Shown in pieces: positions 8,393-16,407 of a stretch of 64,000 nt of DNA. Every line of letters begins with the position of its first letter. Position 1 is the first letter of the stretch. Location of the stretch: contig QKXI01000015.1 in NCBI GenBank assembly GCA_003367665.1, forward strand, positions 35,762 through 99,761. Direction: 5' to 3'. The DNA comes from Leifsonia sp. ku-ls. GTDB taxonomy: Bacteria > Actinomycetota > Actinomycetes > Actinomycetales > Microbacteriaceae. The translations under genes and the position numbers were made by a program. The notes beneath the pieces were generated by a model that saw only the letters and a list, made by a program, of their open reading frames with translations, searched no databases and was not told the origin of the DNA.

Positions 8393-8813
8393 GCCGGGCC
8401 GATCGGGACGGGCCGCGACGGTGCCTGTCGACCCGAGGAGCCTCGGCCGCATCCGCACCGCCTACAACCCCAGCCTCGACGGCGACGCCGACCCGGGCGA
8501 GATCGTCTGGACCTGGGTGCCCTACGAGGAGGCCGACGGCCGCGGGAAGGACCGGCCCGTGCTGGTGGTCGCCGCGGAACCGCACGGATCGGTGCTGGCG
8601 GTGCCGCTGACGAGCCAGGAGCACCCCGGCCGCCCGGAGTACCTGCCGATCGGCGCGGGGGACTGGGACGGCCGCCGCCGCCCGAGCTTCGTACGCCTCG
8701 ACCGGGTGTACCGCGTGCAGCAGGCGGGGATGCGGCGCGAGGCGGCGGCGCTGGACGCGCGGCGGTTCGCGCTCGTGCGGGAGGCGCTGGCGGGGCGGTA
8801 CGGGTGGCGGTGA
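8274..8813 (+). CDS. PemK/MazF-like protein
   Basis: 179 residues. The N-terminal about 50 residues are Arg/Pro/Ala-rich and likely disordered. The rest matches the stand-alone actinobacterial PemK/MazF-like family: DPGEIVWTWVPYEE, GKDRPVLVV, VPLTS, PSFVRLDRVYRV. MazF relatives are mRNA endoribonucleases, but this group usually lacks an adjacent antitoxin gene, and none is seen here. The first 119 bp overlap the Amt-like gene in another frame. GTG at 8283 is an alternative start. Confidence 0.75.
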   Translation: MPGVATLRRVLSALSGLLRPARAGRTAPPRPARTAPPPTEPGRSGRAATVPVDPRSLGRIRTAYNPSLDGDADPGEIVWTWVPYEEADGRGKDRPVLVVAAEPHGSVLAVPLTSQEHPGRPEYLPIGAGDWDGRRRPSFVRLDRVYRVQQAGMRREAAALDARRFALVREALAGRYGWR

Positions 8814-8855
8814 GCGGGGCTTAGGTGCGGGTGGGGCGAACATCGCACGCCGGCA

Positions 8856-9617
8856 TCACGAGGAGTTCCTTGCGCGTCGACGTCGGAGATATCGCGGTAC
8901 ACGCTGTCGAGCCTCCTCGGCGGTTCCGCTCGCGAAAAGGAACCGCGAGAAGACCAGCAGTGAGTCCGCGACGGCGACAAGGCTTCCCCGGAAACTGCCC
9001 GAGATCTGCGAGCGCCCGATCCGTGCGTGGTGCGCGATGGGGACGCTCGCCACACGTGTCGGCCCCGACGCCCTCATCACGGCGAGGGTGGAGCTGAGGT
9101 TCCAGGCATAGCGCTCGTTGAGCTCGGACAAGCGCGGAACGAGAGTCACCCTGGAGAAGGCGCGTGCCGTGCCCAGGTCGGCCACCGGAGTGCCGGTCAC
9201 CGCTCGGAGAAGTCGGTTGCGGACTCGTGTCATGACGTGCGGAAAGGGACGACCCGGGTCGGTCATAACGCGCGCGCCTAGGACGACGTCGGCTCTCCCG
9301 GAACGGATCGGTTCGATCAGGGTCAGGACGTCTCTGGGATCGACCGTTCCGTCGCCGTCGATCACCGCGATGATCGGGGCGGTGGAGGACTCCACCCCCT
9401 TGCGAATGGCAGCCCCGACCCGTCGGTGACGACGTTCCGTGACCACCGTGGCGCCGAAGGCGGCGGCCAGAGCGACGGACCCGTCATCCGAGTCGTTGTC
9501 GCACAAGACGACGTCGACGCCGTGTGGAACGCGGGGAAGGATCCACCTCAACGCGGTCTTCTCGTTTCGGCAGGCGATCAGAAGGACGACGTCGGCACGG
9601 TCGGCCTGCGATGTCAC
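8856..9617 (-). CDS. Glycosyltransferase family 2
   Basis: 253-residue cytosolic GT-A glycosyltransferase. The N-terminal Rossmann-like strand is ADVVLLIACRNEKTAL, the nucleotide-binding acid pattern is VVLCDNDSDDGS, and the metal-binding DxD equivalent is IAVIDGDGTVDP. The closest style is the dolichol/polyprenyl-phosphate mannosyl- or glucosyltransferase group, but without their C-terminal TM anchors. GTG start at 9617 overlaps the stop of the upstream membrane protein (GTGA), so the two are likely co-translated and may act together. The GC content is lower than that of the flanking core genes. Confidence 0.8.
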   Translation of the reverse strand: MTSQADRADVVLLIACRNEKTALRWILPRVPHGVDVVLCDNDSDDGSVALAAAFGATVVTERRHRRVGAAIRKGVESSTAPIIAVIDGDGTVDPRDVLTLIEPIRSGRADVVLGARVMTDPGRPFPHVMTRVRNRLLRAVTGTPVADLGTARAFSRVTLVPRLSELNERYAWNLSSTLAVMRASGPTRVASVPIAHHARIGRSQISGSFRGSLVAVADSLLVFSRFLFASGTAEEARQRVPRYLRRRRARNSS

Positions 9618-10387
9618 GGCGCTCCCAGTGTGCGGCTCGCGCGGTTCGCTCCGGTCGTGCGCAACCGACGGAGACGGTGGGACTTCGCACGTGGGCCGCG
9701 CGTCCCCCGGTTGAAAGCCAGCACCTGCTTCCCGAACCAGAAGGCGAAGACTACCGCGGCAACGCCGGCGATCAGCACGCAGGTCAGCTGACCCGTCGGC
9801 TGAAGGAGCGTGCGCATGGTTCCGGACCCGACGAGGATGAAGACCGCCGAGGCGAGGGAGCCGCCGAAGACGGCGCTGAAGAGCAGGCAACTCGCTCCCG
9901 CTCCGATCCGGTTCTTTCGGTAGGGGTTGGAGCGTCCGGGGTGAGCGAGCATCGATTCCCAAAGGATGAGGTCCATCGCGTGCGGCTTCGAGAGGCTCGC
10001 CGGTGTCAGCGTCGCCCGGCCGTTCACGGACTGCTCCTTGGCCCGCAGGTACATCCCCGCGCGCTCCATCCTTTCCAGTTCGCCGAGCCAGATGGCGAAG
10101 GCGAGCGCCGCGAGCACGGGAATGGCGATTCCGAAGATCACCACGTCCGCGATCAGGATCCACTGCCGAGCATGGGTCTTCGGATCGAAGAGCACGGCCG
10201 ATGTGGCGAAGACCGCCGCTACGCCGATCCCCACCGTCGCCATGCTCCACTGCAGAACGGACTGCTGATTCTGTTTGGCGGCAAGCGACTCGTTCCGCAA
10301 GGAGAGGTACTCCTGGACGACGAGTTCGTCGCGAAGACGTGAACTGTCGGGCTCGTGTGTTGCGTCGGTGCTGCCGTTGCCATCCAC
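9614..10387 (-). CDS. Four-TM membrane protein of unknown function
   Basis: 257 residues. A hydrophilic N-terminus (about 45 residues) is followed by two TM helices (about 50-72 and 80-108), a charged loop, and two more TM helices near 175-225, then a basic tail rich in Arg. I recognise no family. It is translationally coupled to the downstream GT2 gene, so a partnership in lipid-linked sugar handling is possible but speculative. GTG at 10387 is chosen because longer in-frame starts would cross the tRNA-Val and its terminator. The region is roughly 60-63% GC in sampled lines, against about 75% in carB. Confidence 0.6.
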   Translation of the reverse strand: MDGNGSTDATHEPDSSRLRDELVVQEYLSLRNESLAAKQNQQSVLQWSMATVGIGVAAVFATSAVLFDPKTHARQWILIADVVIFGIAIPVLAALAFAIWLGELERMERAGMYLRAKEQSVNGRATLTPASLSKPHAMDLILWESMLAHPGRSNPYRKNRIGAGASCLLFSAVFGGSLASAVFILVGSGTMRTLLQPTGQLTCVLIAGVAAVVFAFWFGKQVLAFNRGTRGPRAKSHRLRRLRTTGANRASRTLGAP

Positions 10388-10410
10388 GCGCTCATCATAG
10401 GGGGAACGAC

Positions 10411-10436
10411 GAAACCCCCGGCGGACCGGGGGTTTC
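10411..10436 (-). terminator. Terminator after tRNA-Val(CAC)
   Basis: Perfect 11-bp stem GAAACCCCCGG / CCGGGGGTTTC with a 4-nt loop. It lies 4 bp beyond the tRNA CCA and ahead of the membrane-protein gene, ending in TTTCG on the minus strand. Confidence 0.8.
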
Positions 10437-10439
10437 TGC

Positions 10440-10515
10440 TGGTGGGCGATACCAGACTCGAACTGATGACCTCTTCCGTGTGAAGGAAGCGCGCTACCAA
10501 CTGCGCCAATCGCCC
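10440..10515 (-). tRNA. tRNA-Val (anticodon CAC)
   Basis: 73-nt cloverleaf plus encoded CCA (10442-10440). Acceptor stem GGGCGAT/ATCGCCC; anticodon stem CTTCC/GGAAG around loop TTCACAC gives CAC; T-arm contains TTCGAGT. It reads GUG codons. It is nearly identical in stems to tRNA-Val(GAC) 400 bp away on the opposite strand. Confidence 0.95.
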
Positions 10516-10624
10516 GTCTCGCATCCGCCGTGCGGCTGCGAGATTCGATACTAGCCGACTCCGGGGCCCGGATGCACATCGAGCGCGTCCGGCGCGGCGA
10601 CACACCCGGACGGCCCGACCGGTT

Positions 10625-10653
10625 TTGTCTTGCGCGCGCGGATCGGCTAGAGT
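10625..10653 (+). promoter_or_regulatory. Promoter of the tRNA-Gly-Cys-Val cluster
   Basis: TTGTCT (10625-10630), a 17-bp spacer, and TAGAGT (10648-10653): a complete -35/-10 pair about 35 bp before the tRNA-Gly. Confidence 0.6.
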
Positions 10654-10687
10654 CTTTCAAGTGCCGCAGGGAACTGCGGAACGAAAT

Positions 10688-10760
10688 GCGGATGTAGCGC
10701 AGTTGGTAGCGCATCACCTTGCCAAGGTGAGGGTCGCGAGTTCGAGTCTCGTCATCCGCT
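10688..10760 (+). tRNA. tRNA-Gly (anticodon GCC)
   Basis: 73-nt cloverleaf. Acceptor GCGGATG/CATCCGC, anticodon stem TCACC/GGTGA with loop TTGCCAA, T-arm GTTCGAGTC. CCA is not encoded. Reads GGC/GGU. Confidence 0.95.
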
Positions 10761-10766
10761 CGAGTC

Positions 10767-10788
10767 GGCCCGGTCTTCGGATCGGGCC
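10767..10788 (+). other. UUCG-loop hairpin after tRNA-Gly
   Basis: GGCCCGGTC-TTCG-GATCGGGCC, 9-bp stem with one G-U pair, 6 bp after the tRNA. A T5 run appears only at 10806, so it may be a processing or weak termination structure rather than a full terminator. Confidence 0.45.
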
Positions 10789-10826
10789 TCTCGGGTACGG
10801 TACGGTTTTTCCGTGTTGTGGCGTTC

Positions 10827-10897
10827 GGTGGATTGGCCGAGAGGCGAGGCAGCGGCCTGCAAAGCCGTATACACGGGTTCGAATCCCGTATCCACCT
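10827..10897 (+). tRNA. tRNA-Cys (anticodon GCA)
   Basis: 71-nt cloverleaf. Acceptor GGTGGAT/ATCCACC, anticodon loop CTGCAAA between GCGGC and GCCGT, T-arm GGTTCGAATCC. CCA is not encoded. Confidence 0.95.
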
Positions 10898-10923
10898 CGA
10901 ATCTGAGCTTCGCGTTCAGACTC

Positions 10924-10998
10924 GGGCGATTGGCGCAGCGGTAGCGCGCTTCCCTGACACGGAAGAGGTCACTGGTTCGATCCCAGTATCGCCCACCA
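10924..10998 (+). tRNA. tRNA-Val (anticodon GAC)
   Basis: 72-nt cloverleaf plus encoded CCA (10996-10998). Acceptor GGGCGAT/ATCGCCC, anticodon stem CTTCC/GGAAG, loop CTGACAC. Reads GUC/GUU. It is followed by a terminator resembling that of the inverted tRNA-Val(CAC). Confidence 0.95.
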
Positions 10999-11006
10999 CC
11001 ACAGAG

Positions 11007-11029
11007 AACCCCCGGGAGACCAGGGGTTT
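11007..11029 (+). terminator. Terminator of the tRNA cluster
   Basis: AACCCC-C-GG...CC-A-GGGGTT hairpin with GAGA loop followed by TTTCG, 9 bp past the tRNA CCA. Confidence 0.7.
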
Positions 11030-11088
11030 CGTCGTCTCTGCCGTCGTCTCCCTGCATTGCGAGTGCATCGAGGAATTCAGGAGCGCGC

Positions 11089-11361
11089 TCAGCGAGCGTC
11101 CGTCGTCGGTGTCATGCGCCGCCGCAGTCTCGCCAATCGCAGCCGCGCACGCAGGCAGGTGCGGGCGCGACGCAGTCGCTCCCGGAAGAGCCAGGCCAGC
11201 GCAAGTCCCACGATGACCAGGGGGAGGAGCTCCGGCGCGAGGATGAAGGCTCCGAAGACGATGTCGAGGGCCTCGAAGCCGATGAGCGAGGCGGCGGCCA
11301 CCCAGGTCCAGCCGCTGAAGAGTGTGGCCTGCGTGTGCAGACGTCGAAAGATGAGGCGCAT
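11089..11361 (-). CDS. Small two-TM membrane protein
   Basis: 90 residues starting MRLIFRRLHT. TM1 covers about residues 15-33 (WTWVAAASLIGFEALDIVF) and TM2 about 38-56 (LAPELLPLVIVGLALAWLF). The tail is strongly Arg-rich and probably cytoplasmic. No family is recognised. AGGA precedes the ATG by about 7 bp. It lies 61 bp downstream of another small membrane-protein gene on the same strand, so the two may be co-transcribed. Supported by TM pattern and ribosome site only. Confidence 0.5.
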   Translation of the reverse strand: MRLIFRRLHTQATLFSGWTWVAAASLIGFEALDIVFGAFILAPELLPLVIVGLALAWLFRERLRRARTCLRARLRLARLRRRMTPTTDAR

Positions 11362-11422
11362 GGCGTCCTGTCCGTGTCGAGGGGAATCGGTCGAGGACCG
11401 GTCCCGCCGCGCGGGCGAGGCG

Positions 11423-11725
11423 TCAGGCGACGCGCGGGGACCGGCCGTGACCGGCGCCCGGCGCACGTGCTGCGGCCGGGCCGACCAGGGGACGGTGTCG
11501 CGCTGCAGTGGGAGGGGCGGGCTCCGCCGACGAGAGGCATAGGTCAGGGCGGGTGATCCTTGCCGCCGAGCCCGCTCCGAGCGACGCGCGGACGGCGCGC
11601 GCGATGACGAGTCCCGCGAGGGCGAACGCGACGAGCACGGTGGCGACGGCGACAAGGACCGAGAGTCGCCCGGCGGGGTCCGCCGCGAGCAGCTGCTCGA
11701 GCAGTCTCCATTCGATCGCCGACAT
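11423..11725 (-). CDS. Small single-TM protein
   Basis: 100 residues starting MSAIEWRLLEQLL. One TM helix (about residues 19-41, Val/Ala/Leu-rich) follows a short amphipathic start; the C-terminal half is Pro/Ala/Arg-rich and likely disordered. No family is recognised. GGAAAGG precedes the ATG by about 9 bp, which supports this start over the upstream in-frame one at 11830. It is probably the first gene of a two-gene unit with the downstream small membrane protein. Confidence 0.5.
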   Translation of the reverse strand: MSAIEWRLLEQLLAADPAGRLSVLVAVATVLVAFALAGLVIARAVRASLGAGSAARITRPDLCLSSAEPAPPTAARHRPLVGPAAARAPGAGHGRSPRVA

Positions 11726-11853
11726 CGCGCTCGCCTTTCCTGGTCGCCTGGTCCGAAGACTACCGCGGTCCTGGCGGGAACCGCCGTCTTTCGCGCCACG
11801 ACACCGCCTGGCTACCGTGACGGCATCCACGCACGCCGAAGGAGAGAGCCGGC

Positions 11854-13395
11854 ATGACCATCCAGACCGACACCGCGCACACGCCCGCCGTCGTCCCCAC
11901 CGAGCGGGGGCCGCTGGACTTCCCGCTCGGGGCGCCCACCGCCGAGGCCGCGGCGCTCGCGTACGACCTGCTCGACCGGGAGAACGCGTACCGCGCGTAC
12001 ATCAACGGCTACCCGGCCGTGTCCGAGTGGATGCTGCGGAAGGGTCTCGTGGAGGCCGGCGTCCACGACGGTGACGTCTTCATCACCCGGAGGCTGCTCG
12101 ACAGCCGATCGCTGTTCCTCACCGCGAACGCCGACACCGTGTACTTCATGAGCTACCTCGACCTCACCGACGGCCCGGTCATGATGCGGGCGCCGGAGGG
12201 CGTGCTCACGGTCGTGGACGACATGTGGTGGCGCTGGGTGAGCGATGTCGGCATCCCGGGGCCCGATCGCGGCGCGGGTGGGCTGTACCTGTTCGTCGGG
12301 CCCGACTACGACGGCCCGCTGCCGGAGGGCGGGTGCTTCGTCCGCCGGTCGCGCACGCAGCGGATCAGCGTCCTCGGCCGGGCGTTCCTGGAGGACGACG
12401 ACCCGACCCCGGCCGTCGACCGGATCACGTCGACGCTCGCGTTCGGCCGCTGGCAGCCGGGCGGGTTCGGGTTCTCGATCGGGGCCTTCCTGGAGGGGGA
12501 CGGGCCCCTCGGCGCGCTGCAGGAGCTCGCGAGCCCGCGCTTCGTCGACGGGTCGGGGCTGGTCGTCGACACCATCCCGCCGTCCGACGCGTCCTACTTC
12601 GCGCTGCTGAACGAGGCCGTGCAGGCGGAGCCCGCGACGGCGCTCGACCCGGAGCTGGCGGGCCCGCTCGCCGCGATCGGCATCGTCCACGGCGCCCCGT
12701 TCGCGCCGGACGACCGGATGCGCGACCTGCTCGCCGAGGCGGTCGCGCGGGCGGACGCGATCACCCGTGCGGTGGCGTTCCGGCCGCGCGCGTCGGAGGG
12801 CTTCGCGTACTACCCGGGCACCGGTCTGCACTGGTCGAATCCGCTGTTCGCCGGCGGGTACAGCTTCCAGGTGCCGCCGCCGCAGGTCGGGCCGAACGGC
12901 CTCGAACCGTTCCCCGACCGCGGCGCCAAGCTGACGACGGCGCGGTCGTCCTTCCTCTACCTCGCTACCGGCATCACCCCGGCGATGTGCATGAACCTGC
13001 CCGGCGTCGGCTCCCAGTACATCCTGGCGACGGTGGACGCCACGGGCGACGCGCTCGACGGCGGCGCCCACTACACGCTCACCCTGCCGGCCGGCATCCC
13101 GGCCGAGAAGTTCTGGTCGATCACCCTCTACGACACCCGGACGCGGTCGATGCTGGTCACCGACCAGCTCTACCCGCGGGCCGGGTCGCAGGCGTACCCC
13201 ACGCCGGCGGCGGTGCCCGGGCCGGACGGGACGACGGTGCTGCACCTGTCTCCCGAGCGTCCGGACGGCGTCGAGCCCGGCAACTGGGTGCAGACCGTCC
13301 CGGGGGAGGGATTCTTCGCGATCCTGCGCTTCTACAGCCCCACGCCGGCGTTCTTCGACCGGTCGTGGGAGCCGTCGGACCTCACGCGGGCGTGA
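11854..13395 (+). CDS. DUF1254/DUF1214 domain protein
   Basis: 513 residues. The N-terminal two thirds fit DUF1254 (ANADTVYFMSYLDL, GPVMMRAPEGVLTVVDDMW) and the C-terminal part DUF1214 (TLPAGIPAEKFWSITLYDTRT, NWVQTVPGEGFFAILRFY). These are widespread two-domain proteins with no established biochemical role. No signal peptide is evident, unlike many homologs, so a cytosolic location is likely. AAGGAGAG lies 8 bp before the ATG. It converges on the SnoaL-like gene with a 14-bp 3' overlap. Confidence 0.85.
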   Translation: MTIQTDTAHTPAVVPTERGPLDFPLGAPTAEAAALAYDLLDRENAYRAYINGYPAVSEWMLRKGLVEAGVHDGDVFITRRLLDSRSLFLTANADTVYFMSYLDLTDGPVMMRAPEGVLTVVDDMWWRWVSDVGIPGPDRGAGGLYLFVGPDYDGPLPEGGCFVRRSRTQRISVLGRAFLEDDDPTPAVDRITSTLAFGRWQPGGFGFSIGAFLEGDGPLGALQELASPRFVDGSGLVVDTIPPSDASYFALLNEAVQAEPATALDPELAGPLAAIGIVHGAPFAPDDRMRDLLAEAVARADAITRAVAFRPRASEGFAYYPGTGLHWSNPLFAGGYSFQVPPPQVGPNGLEPFPDRGAKLTTARSSFLYLATGITPAMCMNLPGVGSQYILATVDATGDALDGGAHYTLTLPAGIPAEKFWSITLYDTRTRSMLVTDQLYPRAGSQAYPTPAAVPGPDGTTVLHLSPERPDGVEPGNWVQTVPGEGFFAILRFYSPTPAFFDRSWEPSDLTRA

Positions 13396-13843
13396 GCTCG
13401 GCGGTGGCGCGGGCGTTCATCCGGATGAAGAGGCGGTTCTTCTTCGTGTTCTGGAAGGCCGCGCAGCGCCACCGCCCGTCCGTGCCCCGCTGGAACGTGT
13501 ACGTCTGCACCTTGTCGCGCCGGACCCGACGGCGGCCGATGCCGCCCTCGGTGAGCACGACGGCGGTCGTGTCGTCGAGGAGGCGGATGCTGCGCACGAG
13601 CATCGACATGCGCGTCCCCTTCTGCCACTTCTCGAAGACGGGCTGATGGCCGCGCTCGATCTCGTCGCGGCCCTGGTACACGAGCCCGACGTAGATGACG
13701 TAGCTGGCGTGCTCGGTGAACTCGTCCGCGAAGGCGCGGGCGTCTCCGGCGTCCCAGGCGGCGACCATGCGATCGAGCGCGTCGCGGATCCCGGCGGTGT
13801 CGTGGTGGGCGGTGGTGGTGGCGTCCTGATAAACTATCTGCAT
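13382..13843 (-). CDS. SnoaL-like (NTF2-fold) protein
   Basis: 153 residues with the cone-shaped NTF2/SnoaL pattern: an N-terminal helix (IRDALDRMVAAWDAGDARAFADEF), then strands ending RWRCAAFQNT. It resembles the SgcJ/EcaC group of small polar-substrate or scaffold proteins; no activity can be assigned. It is divergent from a MarR-type regulator, and their start regions share a palindrome, so it is probably the regulator's target. Confidence 0.7.
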   Translation of the reverse strand: MQIVYQDATTTAHHDTAGIRDALDRMVAAWDAGDARAFADEFTEHASYVIYVGLVYQGRDEIERGHQPVFEKWQKGTRMSMLVRSIRLLDDTTAVVLTEGGIGRRRVRRDKVQTYTFQRGTDGRWRCAAFQNTKKNRLFIRMNARATAELTPA

Positions 13844-13856
13844 GAATCTAATAGTT
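13832..13856. promoter_or_regulatory. Operator between SnoaL-like gene and marR-type gene
   Basis: AACTAT (13832-13837) and ATAGTT (13851-13856) form a perfect 6-bp inverted repeat spaced by 13 bp. It spans the divergent promoters; a TCTAAT -10 at 13847-13852 lies inside it. Suits autoregulation by the MarR dimer. Confidence 0.5.
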
Positions 13857-13858
13857 GC

Positions 13859-14335
13859 ATGGATGCAGCGAAATGGGAAGAGGCGATGAGCGACCGGGAG
13901 GCGTTGGCGGCCGACTACCGGCGCTATCTCGCCGCGGTCGTGACGTTCCACCTGGCCGCGGCCGACGCGGTCGGGCTGGGGGCCACCGACTACCAGGCGC
14001 TCAACCTGCTCGACCTCGAGGGGCCCCTGAGCGGCGGAGAGCTCGCCCGCCGGCTGGGGCTGACCACCGGCGCGACGACGCGGCTGATCGACCGGCTCGA
14101 AGCGGCGGACGTCGCGCGGCGCGTGCCCGACCCGGACGATCGTCGGAGGATCGCGGTGGAGGCGACCGGGCGACTGCCCACGGCGCTGGACGACATCCTC
14201 CGCGCCGTCCGCGCACCGATCGGGTCGGTCATCGGCGCGCTCGACGCGCACCAGCGCGACGGGCTCGCCGCCTACCTGCGCGGCGCCGGCGCGGCCTACG
14301 GCGCAGCAGCGCAGGAGATCGCCGACCGGCGCTGA
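13859..14335 (+). CDS. MarR-family transcriptional regulator
   Basis: 158 residues from ATG 13859. The winged helix-turn-helix is clear: LSGGELARRLGLTTGATTRLIDRLEAADVARRVPDPDDRRR, including the DxRR wing of MarR proteins (sequence continuous from about residue 58). ATG 13859 is 6 bp after a TCTAAT -10 (leaderless layout). ATG 13886, preceded by GGGAAGAGG, is an alternative giving 149 residues. It probably represses itself and the divergent SnoaL-like gene; the ligand is unknown. Confidence 0.8.
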   Translation: MDAAKWEEAMSDREALAADYRRYLAAVVTFHLAAADAVGLGATDYQALNLLDLEGPLSGGELARRLGLTTGATTRLIDRLEAADVARRVPDPDDRRRIAVEATGRLPTALDDILRAVRAPIGSVIGALDAHQRDGLAAYLRGAGAAYGAAAQEIADRR

Positions 14336-14379
14336 GCCGCCCCGCGGCCGCCCCGGCCAGGACGGCCGCGCGGGCGCAC

Positions 14380-14385
14380 TAGGCT
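14380..14385 (+). promoter_or_regulatory. -10 element of thrS
   Basis: TAGGCT, placing the start near 14392 and leaving a roughly 33-nt leader with AGGAG before the GTG. The leader is too short for a T-box. Confidence 0.45.
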
Positions 14386-14424
14386 TGTCCCATTCCGATT
14401 TCCAACGACTCTAGGAGTGGACAG

Positions 14425-16407
14425 GTGGCCGACGGCTTCGAGCTCTTCACCGACCGTTCCGTTGTCGCGATGCGCGTCAACGGTGAGCTGAAGGACCTCG
14501 CGACCACCGTCACGACGACCGACGTCGTCGAGCCCGTCACCATCGACTCGCCCGACGGGCTCAACATCCTGCGGCACTCCACCGCGCACGTGCTGGCGCA
14601 GGCGGTGCAGGCGATCAACCCGGAGGCCAAGCTCGGAATCGGGCCGCCCATCACCGACGGGTTCTACTACGACTTCGACGTGCTCGACGCGTTCACGCCG
14701 GAAGACCTCAAGGCGCTCGAGAAGGAGATGCAGCGCATCCAGCGGGCGGGCCAGCGGTTCGTGCGCCGGGTCGTCACCGACGAGGAGGCGCGCGCCGAGC
14801 TGGCCGACGAGCCGTACAAGCTGGAGCTCATCGGCCTGAAGGGCGGCGCGCAGCACGGCGACACCGCGGCGTTCGACGAGAGCGAGTCCGTCGAGGTCGG
14901 CGCGGGCGAGCTGACCATCTACGACAACGTCGACCCGAAGACAGGGGAGACGGTCTGGAAGGACCTCTGCCGCGGCCCGCACCTCCCGAACACCCGCATG
15001 ATCGGCAACGGCTGGGCGCTGACCCGTGTCGCCGCCGCCTACTGGCGGGGCAACGAGAAGAACAAGCAGCTGCAGCGCATCTACGGCACGGCCTGGCCGA
15101 GCAAGGACGAGCTGCGCGCCTACCAGACCCGCATGGAGGAGGCCGCGAAGCGCGACCACCGCAAGCTGGGCGCCGAGCTCGACCTGTTCTCCTTCCCCGA
15201 CGAGATCGGCTCGGGGCTCGCGGTGTTCCACCCGAAGGGCGGGATCATCCGCAAGGAGATCGAGGACTACATGCGCGAGCGGCTGATCGCGAACGACTAC
15301 GAGATGGTCAACACGCCGCACATCACGAAGGCGCACCTGTACGAGATCAGCCAGCACCTCAACTGGTACAAGGACGGCATGTTCCCGCCCATGCACCTCG
15401 ACGAGGAGCGCGACGCCGAGGGCAACATCACCCGGCAGGGTCAGGACTACTACCTGAAGCCGATGAACTGCCCGATGCACAACCTGATCTTCCGGGCGCG
15501 CGGCCGCAGCTACCGTGAGCTGCCGCTGCGGCTGGCGGAGTTCGGGACGGTGTACCGCTACGAGAAGTCCGGCACGCTGTCCGGCCTCACGCGCGTCCGG
15601 GGGCTCACCCAGGACGACGCGCACATCTACGTCACCGACGAGCAGATCAAGGACGAGGTGGCGCGCCAGCTGGAGTTCGTGCTCGAGACCCTGCGCGGCT
15701 ACGGCCTGACCGACTTCTACCTGGAGCTGTCCACCAAGGACCCGGACAAGTACGTCGGGAGCGACGAGTCGTGGGAGACCGCGACCGAGACGCTGCGGCA
15801 GGTCGCGATCGAGTCCGGACTGGAGCTCGTCGACGATCCGGGCGGGGCGGCGTTCTACGGGCCGAAGATCTCGGTGCAGGCGCGCGACGCAATCGGCCGC
15901 ACCTGGCAGCTGTCGACGGTCCAGCTCGACTTCAACCAGCCGGAGCTGTTCGAGCTGGAGTACAACGCGGCGGACGGCACGCGCAAGCAGCCGGCGATGA
16001 TCCACCGGGCGCTGCTCGGGTCGATCGAGCGGTTCTTCGCGATCCTGCTCGAGCACTACGCGGGCGCCTTCCCGGTGTGGCTGTCGCCGGTGCAGGTCGT
16101 GGGCATCCCGGTCGCCGACCAGTACGCGCCGTTCCTCGACGACGTGATCTCGCGGCTGAAGGCGCGCGGGGTGCGCGCCGAGGTCGACCACAGCGACGAC
16201 CGCATGCAGAAGAAGATCCGCACGCACACCAAGGCCAAGGTGCCGTTCCAGCTGATCGTCGGCGAGGAGGATGCGTCGGCCGGCACGGTCAGCTTCCGCT
16301 TCCGCGACGGCACCCAGCGCAACGGCGTGACGGTGGACGAGGCCATCGAGCGGATCGTGGAGAGCATCCGCACCCACGAGCTGGTCGACACGGCATGGCA
16401 CGACTGA
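14425..16407 (+). CDS. thrS: Threonyl-tRNA synthetase
   Basis: 660-residue class II synthetase. A TGS-like N-terminus is followed by the [10 protein letters not shown] editing-domain motif (zinc-type HxxxH), the catalytic core with motif 2 [26 protein letters not shown] region (short form), and a C-terminal anticodon-binding domain ([13 protein letters not shown]). It charges tRNA-Thr with threonine. GTG start with AGGAG 7 bp upstream. Its 3' end overlaps the HIT gene by 13 bp. Confidence 0.97.
   Translation: MADGFELFTDRSVVAMRVNGELKDLATTVTTTDVVEPVTIDSPDGLNILRHSTAHVLAQAVQAINPEAKLGIGPPITDGFYYDFDVLDAFTPEDLKALEKEMQRIQRAGQRFVRRVVTDEEARAELADEPYKLELIGLKGGAQHGDTAAFDESESVEVGAGELTIYDNVDPKTGETVWKDLCRGPHLPNTRMIGNGWALTRVAAAYWRGNEKNKQLQRIYGTAWPSKDELRAYQTRMEEAAKRDHRKLGAELDLFSFPDEIGSGLAVFHPKGGIIRKEIEDYMRERLIANDYEMVNTPHITKAHLYEISQHLNWYKDGMFPPMHLDEERDAEGNITRQGQDYYLKPMNCPMHNLIFRARGRSYRELPLRLAEFGTVYRYEKSGTLSGLTRVRGLTQDDAHIYVTDEQIKDEVARQLEFVLETLRGYGLTDFYLELSTKDPDKYVGSDESWETATETLRQVAIESGLELVDDPGGAAFYGPKISVQARDAIGRTWQLSTVQLDFNQPELFELEYNAADGTRKQPAMIHRALLGSIERFFAILLEHYAGAFPVWLSPVQVVGIPVADQYAPFLDDVISRLKARGVRAEVDHSDDRMQKKIRTHTKAKVPFQLIVGEEDASAGTVSFRFRDGTQRNGVTVDEAIERIVESIRTHELVDTAWHD

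Noticed and set aside
5540-8458. Open frame of about 970 codons antisense to both amt genes
   Set aside because: Low-complexity Gln/Asp/Arg composition typical of a shadow; both plus-strand proteins have clear membrane topology.
8826-8850. Possible att-like partial copy of the tRNA-Val 3' end (GGTGGGGCGA) beyond the GT2 gene
   Set aside because: Only about 10 bases match with an indel; too short to claim an attachment site, and no integrase gene is nearby.
14336-14424. T-box leader before thrS
   Set aside because: The predicted leader is about 33 nt, with no T-box or specifier loop.
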